A stretch of 58,551 nt of DNA, taken from Anaerolineae bacterium. Its GTDB lineage: Bacteria > Chloroflexota > Anaerolineae > Aggregatilineales > Phototrophicaceae. This document shows, piece after piece, positions 16,252 to 28,340 of this stretch. The notes under the pieces are model-generated. The model did not search any database and was not told where the DNA came from. It saw nothing but the letters and a program-made list of their open reading frames with translations. The position numbers and the translations under genes are program-made. Every line of letters begins with the position of its first letter. The stretch's first letter is position 1. The DNA is taken from the NCBI GenBank assembly GCA_022824365.1, contig JAJEAA010000019.1, positions 1-58,551 on the forward strand, written 5' to 3'.

Positions 16252-17592
16252 TCACTGCGAAACTAAAAGGTTGCGCGGTCGGCGAACCAGCCGCGCCGGA
16301 ATCGACAGCGGACGGTGATAATTGGTGAAGCCGAACAAGCTCTTGAAGCGCTTGTTCATCATGTACGCTTCTTCGTAATAGTCCTCAAGTTGAGCCATCA
16401 AGGCGGACCAAGGGCGGGTCTCAGCCAGGTTTCGCGCTCCATGGCTCATTCGGAAGCGGATATCCGGGTGATCGCGCAGGTATTCGATCGCCTCGGCGAA
16501 GGCGCTGCGAGTCGGCTCAACAACCAGACCGCTTATGCCGTCCTGGACGACATCGGGGGCGCCGCCGGCCTCGACCACGACAGCGGGCAAGCCGGATGCC
16601 ATCGCTTCCATGATGACTTGGCCGAAGGTCTCGTGGGCGCCGGGGAAGACGAAGACATCGGCGCTGGCATAGGCTTGAGCCAGCTCATCGCCGATCAGGT
16701 ATCCGGTAAAATAGGTATCGGCGCCGACGAAAGCCCGCTCAAGCTCCTCACGCAAGGCGCCGTCGCCAATGATGGTGAGGGCAATGCCAGGGGCGCGCGC
16801 CACATCCAGCAACAAATCTATCCGCTTTTCATTCGCCAGGCGGCCGACAAAGACGCAAAGCAGCGACTCTTGATCGCGGCCATTCAGCAAGCGTTCGCGC
16901 ATTGCCGCGCGCGAGTGAGATGGACAGAAACGCTCGGTATTGACGCCCCGGCCCCAATGCCGCACACGACGGTAACCCTCGGCGCGCAGACGGCGGATGA
17001 TAGTCTGCGTTGGCGCGAGCGTCAAATGACAGCCGTTATGGATATAACGCAGCCAGCGATTGACCGGTCCCGAAAGCATGGGGAAACCGTAGTGCTCGGT
17101 ATAACCGGGGAGATCGGTCTGATAATTCGCGATCACAGGGAGATTGAGGTGGCGGCCGATCGCCATGCCATTGACCGCCATCGCCGCCGGGCTAAATAGA
17201 TGAATCATATCCGGCTCGAAGTCTTCAATATGGCGGGCGACGATCGGATTCGGCAGCGCCATGCGCGTTTCCGGCGCTTGCGGCAAGCCGATGGACGGCA
17301 GCGTGATGACTTGCGAATCGCCAACATTGTCGACGGCGATATCGGGGGCGAAGATCAGCAGCTCGCGTCCTGTCTCCTGCAGGTAGCGGATGGTCAAGTA
17401 AGAGGTCTTGACGACGCCATCCACTTTGGGCAGGAAGGACTCGGTCAGCACAGCGACCTTCTTCACCGCGTCATAGGGCGCGACAGTGTACTTGTCATCC
17501 ATCAAGCGGGGGTTGCCGAAGAACTCGTCAAGGTTCTTCGCCCCCTGCGCTTGAAGATTATCGAGCAATCGCTGCGCTTGCATGATCACCAT
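16252..17592 (-). CDS. GT4-family glycosyltransferase
   Basis: 446 residues, GT-B fold. The N-terminal domain carries VAVLTESFLPKVDGVVKT, the pattern of GDP-mannose-dependent mannosyltransferases (MgtA/PimB) and SQD2-type enzymes, and later IANYQTDLPGYTEHYGF. The C-terminal domain has VFVGRLANEKRIDLLLDVA and the donor-binding HETFGQVIMEAMASGLPAVV (E-x7-E). About 35 extra residues precede the domain and about 40 follow it (GFTNYHRPLSIPARLVRRPR). It probably adds a sugar to a glycolipid or polyprenyl acceptor at the inner membrane face; donor and acceptor are not determined. An alternative ATG is at 17583. Confidence 0.88.
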   Translation of the reverse strand: MVIMQAQRLLDNLQAQGAKNLDEFFGNPRLMDDKYTVAPYDAVKKVAVLTESFLPKVDGVVKTSYLTIRYLQETGRELLIFAPDIAVDNVGDSQVITLPSIGLPQAPETRMALPNPIVARHIEDFEPDMIHLFSPAAMAVNGMAIGRHLNLPVIANYQTDLPGYTEHYGFPMLSGPVNRWLRYIHNGCHLTLAPTQTIIRRLRAEGYRRVRHWGRGVNTERFCPSHSRAAMRERLLNGRDQESLLCVFVGRLANEKRIDLLLDVARAPGIALTIIGDGALREELERAFVGADTYFTGYLIGDELAQAYASADVFVFPGAHETFGQVIMEAMASGLPAVVVEAGGAPDVVQDGISGLVVEPTRSAFAEAIEYLRDHPDIRFRMSHGARNLAETRPWSALMAQLEDYYEEAYMMNKRFKSLFGFTNYHRPLSIPARLVRRPRNLLVSQ

Positions 17593-17758
17593 AGATCCCG
17601 AAAGCTATCGTCAAAAGCAGTTTATCACATCCTGCCTAATCGCAAGATTCAGTCAACTCAATTGTAATAACACTCTCGAGGCGGACGCGATATGTTTTAC
17701 GGCATTCTACTTTTTAATACGAGATTTTCGCCATGATGTTCCGCGCTGTAACGGGCTG

Positions 17759-20230
17759 CTATGCGCCGTCGACGCCGTATAACGCGCGGTATATATTGTA
17801 ATTGCGGTAAATGAATTGAACGTAATGGCGAGTAGAGTCGATGGTGATAGTTGTCATGAAGAGATCAGGATCGCCGCCGGAAAGCGCATTCCAGTCATAG
17901 GCGCGGCCGGGACCAGCATTATAGGCGGCCAGCGCGGCGATAGTATTTTGATTGAAGAGTTCGAGTTGCTCATCAATGTAGAAGGCGCCAAAGGCGATGC
18001 CAGCCTGGGGGCGGAAGAGGTCGCTATGCTGATAATCTTGCCAATTCAACTGCTCGGCGATGTACTGCGCCGTGGATGGAATCACTTGCATCAAGCCTTT
18101 TTCGCCAGCGGCCGCGGTGGCGAAGGTATTAAAGAGGCTTTCCTGGCGGATTAAGGAAAGCATGAGCGCCGGGTCGATGCCGCGCGCTGCCGCCGCCGGT
18201 TGGATGATGTCGATGTAATAAGCCGGGAAGCGCATACGCGCGAGGAATGGCGGCGCATTTAATGTGCCCGATCTTGAGGCGATGATGATATCAGCCGCCG
18301 CGATTATGCTTTCGCGATAGAGGCCAAGATCACGCAAGGCGATCGCCAAGCGATAGCTGCTCAGCGCATCCGCGTTGTCCCGCGCCTCGTCGACAAGGTC
18401 CTCAAATTCTGTGGCGGCTTCGGCGAAGGCGCTGACGGCCAAAAGCTCGCGCCCGCGAATCATGCGAGGATCGCTGTTTAATTCGGGCGACAAATGCCAA
18501 AGTTCGCCTTGTTCTTCCAGCGCGAATGTTTCCCGCAGCCAGCGCTCCGCGGCCGCCCTTTCAGCGGCTTCGTCAGACTCAAATCTCCAGGCGGCTGGCG
18601 GCTGGAATGGCTGTATGCCCAGACGAAAATCGGCGGAACGCGCGGCGGAATAGCTATCGGGCGCCGCTTTGAAGGCCAGGTCGAAGGCTGCCTTCGCTCG
18701 ATCTTCGTCGCCTGTTGTCAGCGCAATCCGGCCCATCCAAAGGTAGGCGGCGGCTTGGTCTTCGCCATCAGCCAGGCTCGCCAGGCGCGCATAGAGATTT
18801 TCGGCGATTGTCCATTCTTCGTCGCGCACGGCGGCCGAGGCCGCGATGAACAAACCGCTGGCGGTCAATTCATGATCGGGGTAATTTTCAGCCAGGCGGG
18901 TGAATACTTGCCGTGACAGCGCGGTCTCGCCGTTTGTGCCGTAAAGGTAGCCGGCGCGCCAAAGCGCCTCCCCGGCCGGCGCTTCGAATAGGGGATAAGT
19001 ATCAGCGATCGCGAGATAAATTTGGATCGCGGCCGGGCTATCACCGGCGAGAAAGCGCGTCCGCCCCTGCTCCAGCAGCGCTTCGCCAAAGAGGGGATCA
19101 CTGGGGTACTGATCGATAATCGTTTGAAAGGCGATGGCAGCGGCATCCGAGTTGCCGATCTGCCGGTAAGCGCGCCCGAGCGACAGGAACAGGTCCGCTG
19201 GAATGGCCGCCAGCTCATTGCTGGTGGTGTATTGATTGAAAGCGTCGATGGCGGCCCGATAATCGCCGGCGATATAGGCGGCCCGCCCGCGCAGCAAGTC
19301 GTCGTAAGCGACGCCATGTTGACCGAGCGCGTCATGCGCTTTCCAGGCTGTAGCCGTGTTGGAATAATTTTCAACGACGGCTCGCATGCGCTCCACCCCG
19401 GCCGCCAGCGCGCCGCCATCGAGGGCAGCCTGCGCCGCCGTGAAAGCGATGCTGGCGCGATAGGGACTGTTGCGCGCCACCGCCAGGATGGCATCGTATT
19501 GGGCGACGGCATCGGCATGACGTTGAAGGTTCAGGTATATCTGCGCCAGCTTCTCCCGCAATATCAGCAGCGGCACCAGAGAACGCTTGGCGTTAATGGC
19601 GCGCTCATAGTTGCCCAGCGCGACATCCGTTTGGCCCAAGGCGATCTGGGCGTCGGCGATGCGCTCATAGACGTAGCTGTCGATCAAGCCGGGCCGCAGC
19701 GAGAGATACTGCTGCAGATCAGCGATGGCCGCCGCCCATTGAAACAGGCCGAGCCGAGCGTCGCCGCGCAAGAAATAAGCCTGCGCGACCTGCGGATGGC
19801 TGGGATATTCGGTGAGGAACAAGGTAAAGGCATCAAGCGCCCGCTGAAAATAGCCGGCGCGCAAGGTAGCCTGGCCCAGGCGAAAAGCGGCTTGCGCCCG
19901 GTCTGGCGGTTGCGCCGCATCGCCATAGCTGAGCAGGGCGCTGTAGATATCGGCGGCGTCTTCGAGGTAGCCATTGCGCATGTGGCGCTCGCCTCTTTGC
20001 ATAAGCTGTAGCGGCTCGATCGTCGGCGTTGGCGGCGGGGCTGTAGGGATATCGGTCGGAATGTCCGTCGGCGTCGCTTGCGCCGCTTGCGCCACGGCCG
20101 GCGGCGGAGTAGCTGTGATGTAGATGATGTTGTTTTCGTCCGGCGTGGGCAGCGAGTTGTCCGTATGATGGACGTTACAGCCAGCAGCGTAGATGCTCAG
20201 GATTATCAGAAAGATGCGGAAAGGAAACAT
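17759..20230 (-). CDS. Lipoprotein lytic transglycosylase with TPR repeats
   Basis: 823 residues from ATG 20230, which starts a lipoprotein signal (MFPFRIFLIILSIYAAGC, lipobox YAAGC). Residues about 40-75 are a Pro/Thr-rich linker. Residues 80-600 are tetratricopeptide-like helical repeats (many A...A..F..fl..yP patterns). The C-terminal SLT domain (about 685-815) has the catalytic Glu in LSLIRQESLFNTFA, then AAGEKGLMQVIPSTA and ALAAYNAGPGRAYDWN. This fits Slt70-like enzymes that cleave peptidoglycan with formation of 1,6-anhydro-MurNAc. The lipid anchor places it outside the cytoplasmic membrane. It follows a hypothetical gene by 58 nt. Confidence 0.92.
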   Translation of the reverse strand: MFPFRIFLIILSIYAAGCNVHHTDNSLPTPDENNIIYITATPPPAVAQAAQATPTDIPTDIPTAPPPTPTIEPLQLMQRGERHMRNGYLEDAADIYSALLSYGDAAQPPDRAQAAFRLGQATLRAGYFQRALDAFTLFLTEYPSHPQVAQAYFLRGDARLGLFQWAAAIADLQQYLSLRPGLIDSYVYERIADAQIALGQTDVALGNYERAINAKRSLVPLLILREKLAQIYLNLQRHADAVAQYDAILAVARNSPYRASIAFTAAQAALDGGALAAGVERMRAVVENYSNTATAWKAHDALGQHGVAYDDLLRGRAAYIAGDYRAAIDAFNQYTTSNELAAIPADLFLSLGRAYRQIGNSDAAAIAFQTIIDQYPSDPLFGEALLEQGRTRFLAGDSPAAIQIYLAIADTYPLFEAPAGEALWRAGYLYGTNGETALSRQVFTRLAENYPDHELTASGLFIAASAAVRDEEWTIAENLYARLASLADGEDQAAAYLWMGRIALTTGDEDRAKAAFDLAFKAAPDSYSAARSADFRLGIQPFQPPAAWRFESDEAAERAAAERWLRETFALEEQGELWHLSPELNSDPRMIRGRELLAVSAFAEAATEFEDLVDEARDNADALSSYRLAIALRDLGLYRESIIAAADIIIASRSGTLNAPPFLARMRFPAYYIDIIQPAAAARGIDPALMLSLIRQESLFNTFATAAAGEKGLMQVIPSTAQYIAEQLNWQDYQHSDLFRPQAGIAFGAFYIDEQLELFNQNTIAALAAYNAGPGRAYDWNALSGGDPDLFMTTITIDSTRHYVQFIYRNYNIYRALYGVDGA

Positions 20231-20288
20231 TAACTGTCGATCGTCGCCTTGAGAAACAGCATCATCGTAGTGAGGCGCTACGGGCTTG

Positions 20289-20777
20289 TCAAGCAAGGTC
20301 ATTGCCCTTCTCATCCGGCGGGCTTAGCTCGCCGGCAAGCCAGGGAATGCCGTAGCCGACGACCAAATGACCGGCCTCAGCCAGCGCTTTGCCCAGCGAA
20401 TCGGTATCGCGGTAGGTCCACCAATAGTCGGCGGCGGGCAAAATCTTGACGCCGAAATCAGCGACGACAAGTTGGCTCAAACCGCGGGAGAGTTGATCCC
20501 CGGCAAGAGCCTGGGCGTCACTCGCAGGTCTACGCGTTAGCTGCACGCAAAAACGCGACGGCGCCCCGCCCGACCACATCGTGTCACTGTAGACCAGCAC
20601 TTGAAAGTCGATCCAGCCAAAGCCGCCATCGTCAAAGGTTTTGACGAAGCGGAAACGTCCCCCAGCGGATTGCAGCGGCGCCGCTTCAAAATGGTAGCCG
20701 GCCGCGGCAAATGCCTGCCCGACAACGGCGCGCAGCAAGGCGTGAAAGTAGTCCTGGCCCGCCTGACGCTCCTGCAT
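20289..20777 (-). CDS. Hypothetical protein
   Basis: 162 residues; AAGGA lies upstream of ATG 20777. No family recognised. It has an N-terminal helix QDYFHALLRAVVGQAFAAAG, a beta-rich middle with WIDFQVLVYSDTMWSGG, and a C-terminal WWTYRDTDSLGKALAEAG segment. The layout loosely recalls DUF4304-like proteins, but this is weak. No signal peptide or membrane segment. It lies between the YyaL-like gene (45 nt upstream) and the lytic transglycosylase gene (58 nt downstream), all in one direction. Confidence 0.65.
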   Translation of the reverse strand: MQERQAGQDYFHALLRAVVGQAFAAAGYHFEAAPLQSAGGRFRFVKTFDDGGFGWIDFQVLVYSDTMWSGGAPSRFCVQLTRRPASDAQALAGDQLSRGLSQLVVADFGVKILPAADYWWTYRDTDSLGKALAEAGHLVVGYGIPWLAGELSPPDEKGNDLA

Positions 20778-20822
20778 ACAGCATATTCCTTCGAAGTTGA
20801 GTTGGCTACGGGCGAAGAATCG

Positions 20823-22892
<2,070 letters not shown>

Positions 22893-23220
22893 GGCGCGCC
22901 TCGTCTCTCGCTTGCGGTCATAAACTGGATAAGACTCGTAGAATAAACGCGAACCGGCCCGGCTCGTTTCATAAGCATAACGGACATCGCATGTGATTTG
23001 TCCGGTGAGTCCGGCCAGATTCTGGATTATCCCTAGTTTTAGCAATGCGTGAACATTTAGTCGCCCATTGCGGCTGTTTTTCTGTTAGTCTGTTCTAGTG
23101 TGCGCATTAACATCTGAATCAGCAGGCTCTAGGCAGACCTTGCCAGATTGCCAAAAAACTTTTTCCGCGGCCGCTGCTCTGCGCGGAGCTTTTGTTGGCT
23201 CGCGAGCTTCAACGAGAAAT

Positions 23221-23286
23221 TATCATAAAATTCTCGTTTTATGATAGAAAAAAGTTTTCCCGTTATCGATAATCATCTATCGATAA
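23221..23286. promoter_or_regulatory. Cluster of palindromes upstream of ftsH
   Basis: A perfect 10-bp inverted repeat TATCATAAAA-ttctcg-TTTTATGATA (23221-23246) is followed by two self-complementary TATCGATA sites, TTATCGATAA (23263-23272) and CTATCGATAA (23277-23286), with centres 14 bp apart. This looks like a multi-site operator; the hairpin could also be a terminator-like structure. No known regulator can be assigned. Confidence 0.5.
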
Positions 23287-23421
23287 TTCGCTCTCGCGGC
23301 CAGCCGAATCCATGCAACCCTCGGCCTCATCTATCGTATTTCAATTTAATGACGACGGAATCGGCAAGCTGTCGGACGCGGTTCTAAGACAATACTTGCA
23401 CAGATCGGCGGCCCGATAAGG

Positions 23422-23427
23422 TATAAT
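23422..23427 (+). promoter_or_regulatory. -10 box of ftsH
   Basis: TATAAT in AAGGTATAATCAGG, 39 nt before the ATG. A TTGCAC at 23396-23401 would give a 20-nt spacer, longer than normal. Confidence 0.5.
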
Positions 23428-23466
23428 CAGGCTATACAAAGCGCATTTTGCGGGTACTATCACTCC

Positions 23467-25482
23467 ATGCAGTTTTGGGATAACAACAGCGACGATACTG
23501 AAAACGGCGGCAGCGGCAATCGTCCGCCGCAACCACCGCCGAATTGGCGCCGGTGGGTTTCGCCGGGCTTGCTTGTGTTGGTCATGCTGATCGCGCTGAT
23601 ATCGTCGCCGGGTTTGCTAGGCGGCATATCTTCCACGCCGGAAATCGCTTACTCCGATTTCTACGAGCAGATGCTGCTCAACAACGTCAAGACCTTTGAA
23701 TACCGGGACACGACATCGGTCAGCGGCGAACTCCATGACAGCATCGTTGTATTGGCGCCATCGGGCAGAACACAAAGCGTCAGGCGCTTCACGACGCAGA
23801 TACCGGTCTTTGCCGGTCCCGAGATTGAACGCCTGCGCATTCAAAACGGGATCAAACCGGTATCGCAGCAATACAGCAGCACCTCGCCCTGGTTATCGAT
23901 CATTTTGAACTTCCTGCCGCTGGTGCTCATCATCGGCTTCTTTGTTTGGATGGGCCGGCGCGCGCAAGGCCAGATGAACGGCATCTTTTCCTTCGGGCAA
24001 TCGCAGGCGCGCGAGAAAACGCCGGAGATGTCCGCAATCAGATTTGAAGATGTCGCGGGCCAGGACGCCGCCAAGCTGGAATTGGAAGAAGTGGTAGACT
24101 TTCTCAAGCAGCCCGAGAAATACGTCAAGGTCGGCGCGAAGGTGCCGCGCGGCGTCTTGCTGATTGGACCGCCGGGAACGGGCAAGACCTTGATGGCGCG
24201 CGCCGTCGCCGGCGAAGCCAACGTCGCCTTCTTCAGCATCGCCGCTTCTGAATTTGTTGAAATGTTCGTCGGCGTTGGCGCCTCTCGCGTGCGTGACTTG
24301 TTCAAGCGGGCGAAAGAAAATGCGCCGGCGATAATCTTTGTAGATGAAATCGATGCGGTTGGGCGCCGTCGCGGCACTGGCTTGGGCGGCGGCCATGACG
24401 AGCGCGAGCAGACTTTGAATCAGTTGCTTTCGGAAATGGATGGCTTCGACAACGATACGAATATCGTTATGATCGCCGCCACCAACCGCCCTGATGTGCT
24501 CGACCCCGCCTTGTTGCGCCCGGGCCGTTTCGACCGGCAAATCACGGTCGACCTGCCCGATGTCAAGGGGCGTCACGAGATACTCAAGATTCACACCAAG
24601 AACAAACCTTTGGCGAATAACGTCGAGTTGCAATCGCTGGCACGCGCCACCATTGGCTTTTCCGGCGCGGACATCGCCAACCTCGCCAATGAAGCGGCCA
24701 TGCACGCCGCTCGTTATGATCGGCGCCTGATCACGATGTCAGATTTCACCACCGCCTACGAGCGCATTCGCCTCGGCACCAAACGGCCGCCTCTATCCAA
24801 TGAAAAAGACCGCCTCATCACCGCTTATCATGAGGCGGGGCACGCCCTGGTTTCTTTCTTGATTAAGGACGCGATGGCGCTGCTGAAGACAACAATCATT
24901 CCGCGAGGCCGTGCTCTTGGCGTGGCTTTCTACATGCCCAAGGATGATTCGCTGCATCAATCGCGCAAGCAGTTGGAAGCGTATATCCGCGTTGGCTTGG
25001 CGGGGCGGATTGCCGAAGAAATTGTCTTTGACGACGTGACAACCGGCGCCGCCAACGACATTCAACAGGTGACGCAAATCGCGCGGCAGATGGTCAAAAT
25101 GTTTGGCATGAGCGACTCGGTCGGCATGGTCAATTACGGCGATGACGGCGAGCAGCCCTTCCTGGGCTATGCGATTGCGAGCGGGCGCGATTATAGCGAC
25201 AACACCGCCGCCAAGCTTGACGCCGAGATCAAACGCATTATCGATGTCGCCTATCAGGAAACACGCGAACTTCTGGAAGATCATCGCGAGGAGCTTGATG
25301 CCCTGGCCGATGCGCTCCTGTCGCAGGAGACTGTCGAGCGCGAAGAGATCTTGCGCATTCTGGGCTTGGAAGACGATACCGACGAATTCGTGCCGGCGTC
25401 CGTCGCCAAGCACCTGCGGGAGCCGGAGCCTGCTGAGCAAAACGGTTCGGATGTCAAAGAGCCTGCTGACGTAGAGAACTAG
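23467..25482 (+). CDS. ftsH: ATP-dependent zinc metalloprotease FtsH
   Basis: 671 residues. FtsH is a hexameric membrane AAA protease that degrades misfolded membrane proteins and regulators. Seen: transmembrane segments at about 30-52 and 140-162 with an external domain between; Walker A GPPGTGKT (about 235), Walker [13 protein letters not shown], second region of homology [20 protein letters not shown], and the zinc-binding HEAGH beginning at His455. The metalloprotease domain ends near 620, followed by an acidic tail (about 635-671). All catalytic residues are intact. No Shine-Dalgarno sequence precedes the ATG. It ends 9 nt from the stop of a convergent small gene. Confidence 0.97.
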   Translation: MQFWDNNSDDTENGGSGNRPPQPPPNWRRWVSPGLLVLVMLIALISSPGLLGGISSTPEIAYSDFYEQMLLNNVKTFEYRDTTSVSGELHDSIVVLAPSGRTQSVRRFTTQIPVFAGPEIERLRIQNGIKPVSQQYSSTSPWLSIILNFLPLVLIIGFFVWMGRRAQGQMNGIFSFGQSQAREKTPEMSAIRFEDVAGQDAAKLELEEVVDFLKQPEKYVKVGAKVPRGVLLIGPPGTGKTLMARAVAGEANVAFFSIAASEFVEMFVGVGASRVRDLFKRAKENAPAIIFVDEIDAVGRRRGTGLGGGHDEREQTLNQLLSEMDGFDNDTNIVMIAATNRPDVLDPALLRPGRFDRQITVDLPDVKGRHEILKIHTKNKPLANNVELQSLARATIGFSGADIANLANEAAMHAARYDRRLITMSDFTTAYERIRLGTKRPPLSNEKDRLITAYHEAGHALVSFLIKDAMALLKTTIIPRGRALGVAFYMPKDDSLHQSRKQLEAYIRVGLAGRIAEEIVFDDVTTGAANDIQQVTQIARQMVKMFGMSDSVGMVNYGDDGEQPFLGYAIASGRDYSDNTAAKLDAEIKRIIDVAYQETRELLEDHREELDALADALLSQETVEREEILRILGLEDDTDEFVPASVAKHLREPEPAEQNGSDVKEPADVEN

Positions 25483-25491
25483 CACCTGCAA

Positions 25492-25782
25492 TTAACACAA
25501 AGTGTAGATGAAGGAACCTGCCGGAGAACTGCCTCCTATCATCGCCAACGCCAGCATTACGGCAATGCTAATCAGAGGCAACAGAAGGCATCCCCCAAGC
25601 GTCTTTGAAACTCTTCCATCACCTTTGTCAGTCACCAGAGCAATAACGAGGCCTATTATGCCGAGGAAAATCCCCACCAGCACCCAAGCAGATGATGCTG
25701 GTGGCTTTCTGCCTTCAGCAAACGCAGTTCCTTGAAGAGAGCCGTGGGCAGGTGTCGGAGAATGATTTCTCTCATCTTTCAT
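25492..25782 (-). CDS. Small membrane protein, hypothetical
   Basis: 96 residues. Two hydrophobic segments, about 33-50 (WVLVGIFLGIIGLVIALV) and 64-84 (CLLLPLISIAVMLALAMIGG), separated by a charged loop TDKGDGRVSK; the N-terminal 30 residues are polar and Pro-rich. AGGTGAG precedes the ATG, which supports translation. Family not recognised. It is encoded 17 nt upstream of the EF-G-2 stop on the same strand, so it may be read through from that gene. Confidence 0.65.
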   Translation of the reverse strand: MKDERNHSPTPAHGSLQGTAFAEGRKPPASSAWVLVGIFLGIIGLVIALVTDKGDGRVSKTLGGCLLLPLISIAVMLALAMIGGSSPAGSFIYTLC

Positions 25783-25799
25783 AGCTCACCTGTAGTCAG

Positions 25800-27866
25800 C
25801 TACTGCGCGGCGGCCGCTTCGACCTCGGCGATGATATCGTCTTGCACGTAGGATGGCACGCGGTCGTAGCGATTGAAGTCCATCGTGTATATGCCGCGCC
25901 CGCCAGTCATCGAGCGCAAGTCATTGCCGTATCGCAGCATTTCCGCCAGCGGCACTTCGGCGGTTACGACGCTCTTGAAGCCGATGGTGTCCATACCCTG
26001 GACGCGCCCGCGCCGCGTATTGAGATCGCCCATGATATCGCCCATCATTGATTCGGGCACGGTGATCTTGACATCCATAATCGGCTCGAGCAGGACGGGT
26101 TTGGCCTTGCGGAAGGCGGCGCGGAAAGCCTCGCGCCCGGCGATCTGAAAGGCGATGTCCTTGGAATCTACCGGGTGCTCTTTGCCGTCAAAGATGTTGA
26201 CCTTGACCCGCTCGACCGGGTAGCCGGCGATGATGCCATCGGGCAGGACGGCGCGGATGCCTTTTTCGGTCGAGGCGACGAACTGCTGCGAGATGGCGCC
26301 GCCGAAGACACTGGACTCAAATTCGAAGCCGTCTTGCGCCGGCTCCACTTTCAAGTCGACGCGGCCATATTGGCCCGCGCCGCCGGTCTGCTTCTTATGC
26401 GTATAGCTGGATTCCGCATTGCTGGTGATCGTTTCCCGGTATGGCACCTTGGGCATATCAGTGTCGATATTCACGCCGAGAGCCTCGGCCCGCTTCAGCG
26501 TAACTTCGAGATGGATCTGCCCCATGCCTTCCAGGACGGTCTGGCGCGTATCGCCATCTTGCCGCCAGCGCAGAGTGGGGTCGGCGTCACAGAGGTTGCT
26601 GAGGGTGGGTCCCATCTTGGCGCTATCGGCCTGCGCGCGCGGCGCTACCGCCAGCATGTATAGCGGCGCGGGGAAATCTGGCGCGGCTACCCGTATGCTC
26701 GCGTCGGAATCGACGAAAGTATCGCCGGTTTTGGTCGCGGTCAGCTTGGCTACGACGCCGATATCGCCGGCGCGCAATTGCTTCACAGGAATCTGTTCTT
26801 TGCCGCGCATGACAAAAAGCGAATTGAAGCGTTCATCGGCGCCGCTGTTGGCGTTCAGGTTGCGGCCGTCGCTTGATATCGTCCCGGAGAATATCCGGAA
26901 ATAATTCAAGGTGCCGACGAAGCGGTCGTTCAGCGTCTTAAACACGTAGGCAGCCAGGGGATCGCCATCGCTTTGCGGCGGCTGCAAGACATCAGCTTCG
27001 TCGCCGCGCAGTATGTTCACTCGGCGATCGGCCGGCGAGCCGGCGTAGGCGACGAGCGCTTCCAGCAAGGGGATGGTACCGATGTTCTCCGTGGACGAGG
27101 CAGCGAATACCGGCACGGTATTCAGTTCGGGGGAGCGCGATGCCTGGCGCATGCCGTCGCGGACTTCGTCAAAGCTTAGCGTCTCTTCTTCAAAGTATTT
27201 CTCGAGCAATTCATCGTCGGCTTCGGCCGCCGCTTCCATCAACTCCATATTCGCTTCTTCGAGGGCATCGGCATATTCTTCGGGCAGGTCTGACGGGGCG
27301 GAACCGTCGCCCAAGTAGGCTTTGCGCGTCAAGGCATTGCCGACGCCTTTGAAGTTAGCTTGCTCGCCCAAGGGGAGCATAACCGGAATGAACTTGCAGT
27401 CTTCAAACTGGCTGCGCAGTTGCTCCAGAACAGCCTCGAAGTTGGCGTTTTCGCGGTCCATCTTGTTTATCACGACCATGATGGGCTGCTCGGAGGCGCG
27501 GGCGTATTCCCATGCCAGCTCGGTGCCGACCTCGACGCCCGAGACGGCGTCGACCACCACCACTACTGAATCCGCCGCCAGAATGGCGTTCTTGAGCTCG
27601 CCCTGAAAGTCGGTGAAGCCGGGTGTATCGAGCACGTTGATTTTGACATCGTTAAATTCGACGGGCACCAAAGATGTGGAGAGCGACAAGCCGCGCTCCC
27701 GCTCCTCATCATCCCAGTCCGAGACCATATTCTTTTCAGAAATATGTCCCATGCGGGTGGTCGCGCCGGTGCTATATAGCAGCGCCTCAACCAATGAGGT
27801 TTTGCCACAACTTTGGTGCCCAACTAGAGCGACGTTTCTAATGTTCTCGGTTTGATAATCCTTCAT
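25800..27866 (-). CDS. EF-G-2-type translational GTPase
   Basis: 688 residues with all five EF-G domains: GTPase (1-270), beta-barrel (about 290-380), then alpha/beta domains III-V ([60 protein letters not shown]). The P-loop reads GHQSCGKT (16-23) instead of the AHIDAGKT of canonical EF-G, and the switch I region reads [15 protein letters not shown] instead of RGITI. These are marks of the EF-G-2/EF-G-like paralogue group (as in Thermus), so this is probably not the main translocase. DTPGFTDF and NKMD are intact. A structural role in recycling or stress is possible but unproven. Confidence 0.88.
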   Translation of the reverse strand: MKDYQTENIRNVALVGHQSCGKTSLVEALLYSTGATTRMGHISEKNMVSDWDDEERERGLSLSTSLVPVEFNDVKINVLDTPGFTDFQGELKNAILAADSVVVVVDAVSGVEVGTELAWEYARASEQPIMVVINKMDRENANFEAVLEQLRSQFEDCKFIPVMLPLGEQANFKGVGNALTRKAYLGDGSAPSDLPEEYADALEEANMELMEAAAEADDELLEKYFEEETLSFDEVRDGMRQASRSPELNTVPVFAASSTENIGTIPLLEALVAYAGSPADRRVNILRGDEADVLQPPQSDGDPLAAYVFKTLNDRFVGTLNYFRIFSGTISSDGRNLNANSGADERFNSLFVMRGKEQIPVKQLRAGDIGVVAKLTATKTGDTFVDSDASIRVAAPDFPAPLYMLAVAPRAQADSAKMGPTLSNLCDADPTLRWRQDGDTRQTVLEGMGQIHLEVTLKRAEALGVNIDTDMPKVPYRETITSNAESSYTHKKQTGGAGQYGRVDLKVEPAQDGFEFESSVFGGAISQQFVASTEKGIRAVLPDGIIAGYPVERVKVNIFDGKEHPVDSKDIAFQIAGREAFRAAFRKAKPVLLEPIMDVKITVPESMMGDIMGDLNTRRGRVQGMDTIGFKSVVTAEVPLAEMLRYGNDLRSMTGGRGIYTMDFNRYDRVPSYVQDDIIAEVEAAAAQ

Positions 27867-28340
27867 AAGGAGATCGCCTCCAAAAGCGCAGAGCTAGATT
27901 CCGGTTGATTGACAGACAGCGACTCGAAGCGAGCCGCGATTGCTCTGGATTTTATAGGCGCGTCAAGAGAATGTCAAAGACGCATATTCCTTGTGAGTGG
28001 TGAATTTGCTGGATTGGATACCAAGCCATTTGCAGGGGCGACCTACCAGGTCGTCCGCGTTTCATATTAGAGTTTTCGGGTGACCCAAGGGGCGCGTAGA
28101 CACAGCCCGCCGGTCGCCCCTACAACTTTCAGAAAATATGATGCTTGTGATTGCTGTCCCGCCGCTCCCATATACGAGCAAATCAAACCTGTCCTGTCCT
28201 CAGCTATTCCTTAGCAGGGGGCAATTAAGGCGCGCCGAATAGTATCTGTCAGTCAATGCGTTGCGCACAGTCATGCTACAATCACTCCGTTGCCGTCGGT
28301 TAAGCTCGGCAGCGTTTCCAGGTTTGTATGGGAGGCGAAT
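27867..28340. other. Intergenic region with repeat fragments
   Basis: No gene. GAGTGGTGAATT at 27995-28006 matches the ends of elements A and B; no partner end is seen, so it may be a half element. A hairpin-forming GGGGCGACC/GGTCG stretch lies near 28038-28055. GGCGCGTAGACACAGCC at 28091-28107 is repeated exactly at 58372-58388. Confidence 0.55.
27995..28107. repeat. Half element C with shared 17-mer
   Basis: Starts with the terminal motif GAGTGGTGAATT and contains CGCCCCTACA-type and GGCGCGTAGACACAGCC stretches also seen in element B and at 58372. Limits are approximate. Confidence 0.45.

Larger units (their letters stand above)
22893..23466. other. Intergenic region between divergent yyaL-like and ftsH genes
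   Basis: No gene seen. It holds promoters for both directions and an AT-rich palindrome cluster at 23221-23286, described separately. TATAAT at 23422-23427 lies 39 nt before the ftsH ATG. Confidence 0.6.

Noticed and set aside
18913..20011. Long plus-strand frames opposite the lytic transglycosylase
   Set aside because: The minus-strand TPR and SLT protein with a lipobox explains the region.
22893..23045. N-terminal extension of the YyaL-like protein
   Set aside because: Family similarity starts at [12 protein letters not shown] with a good GAGG; the 51 upstream residues match nothing.
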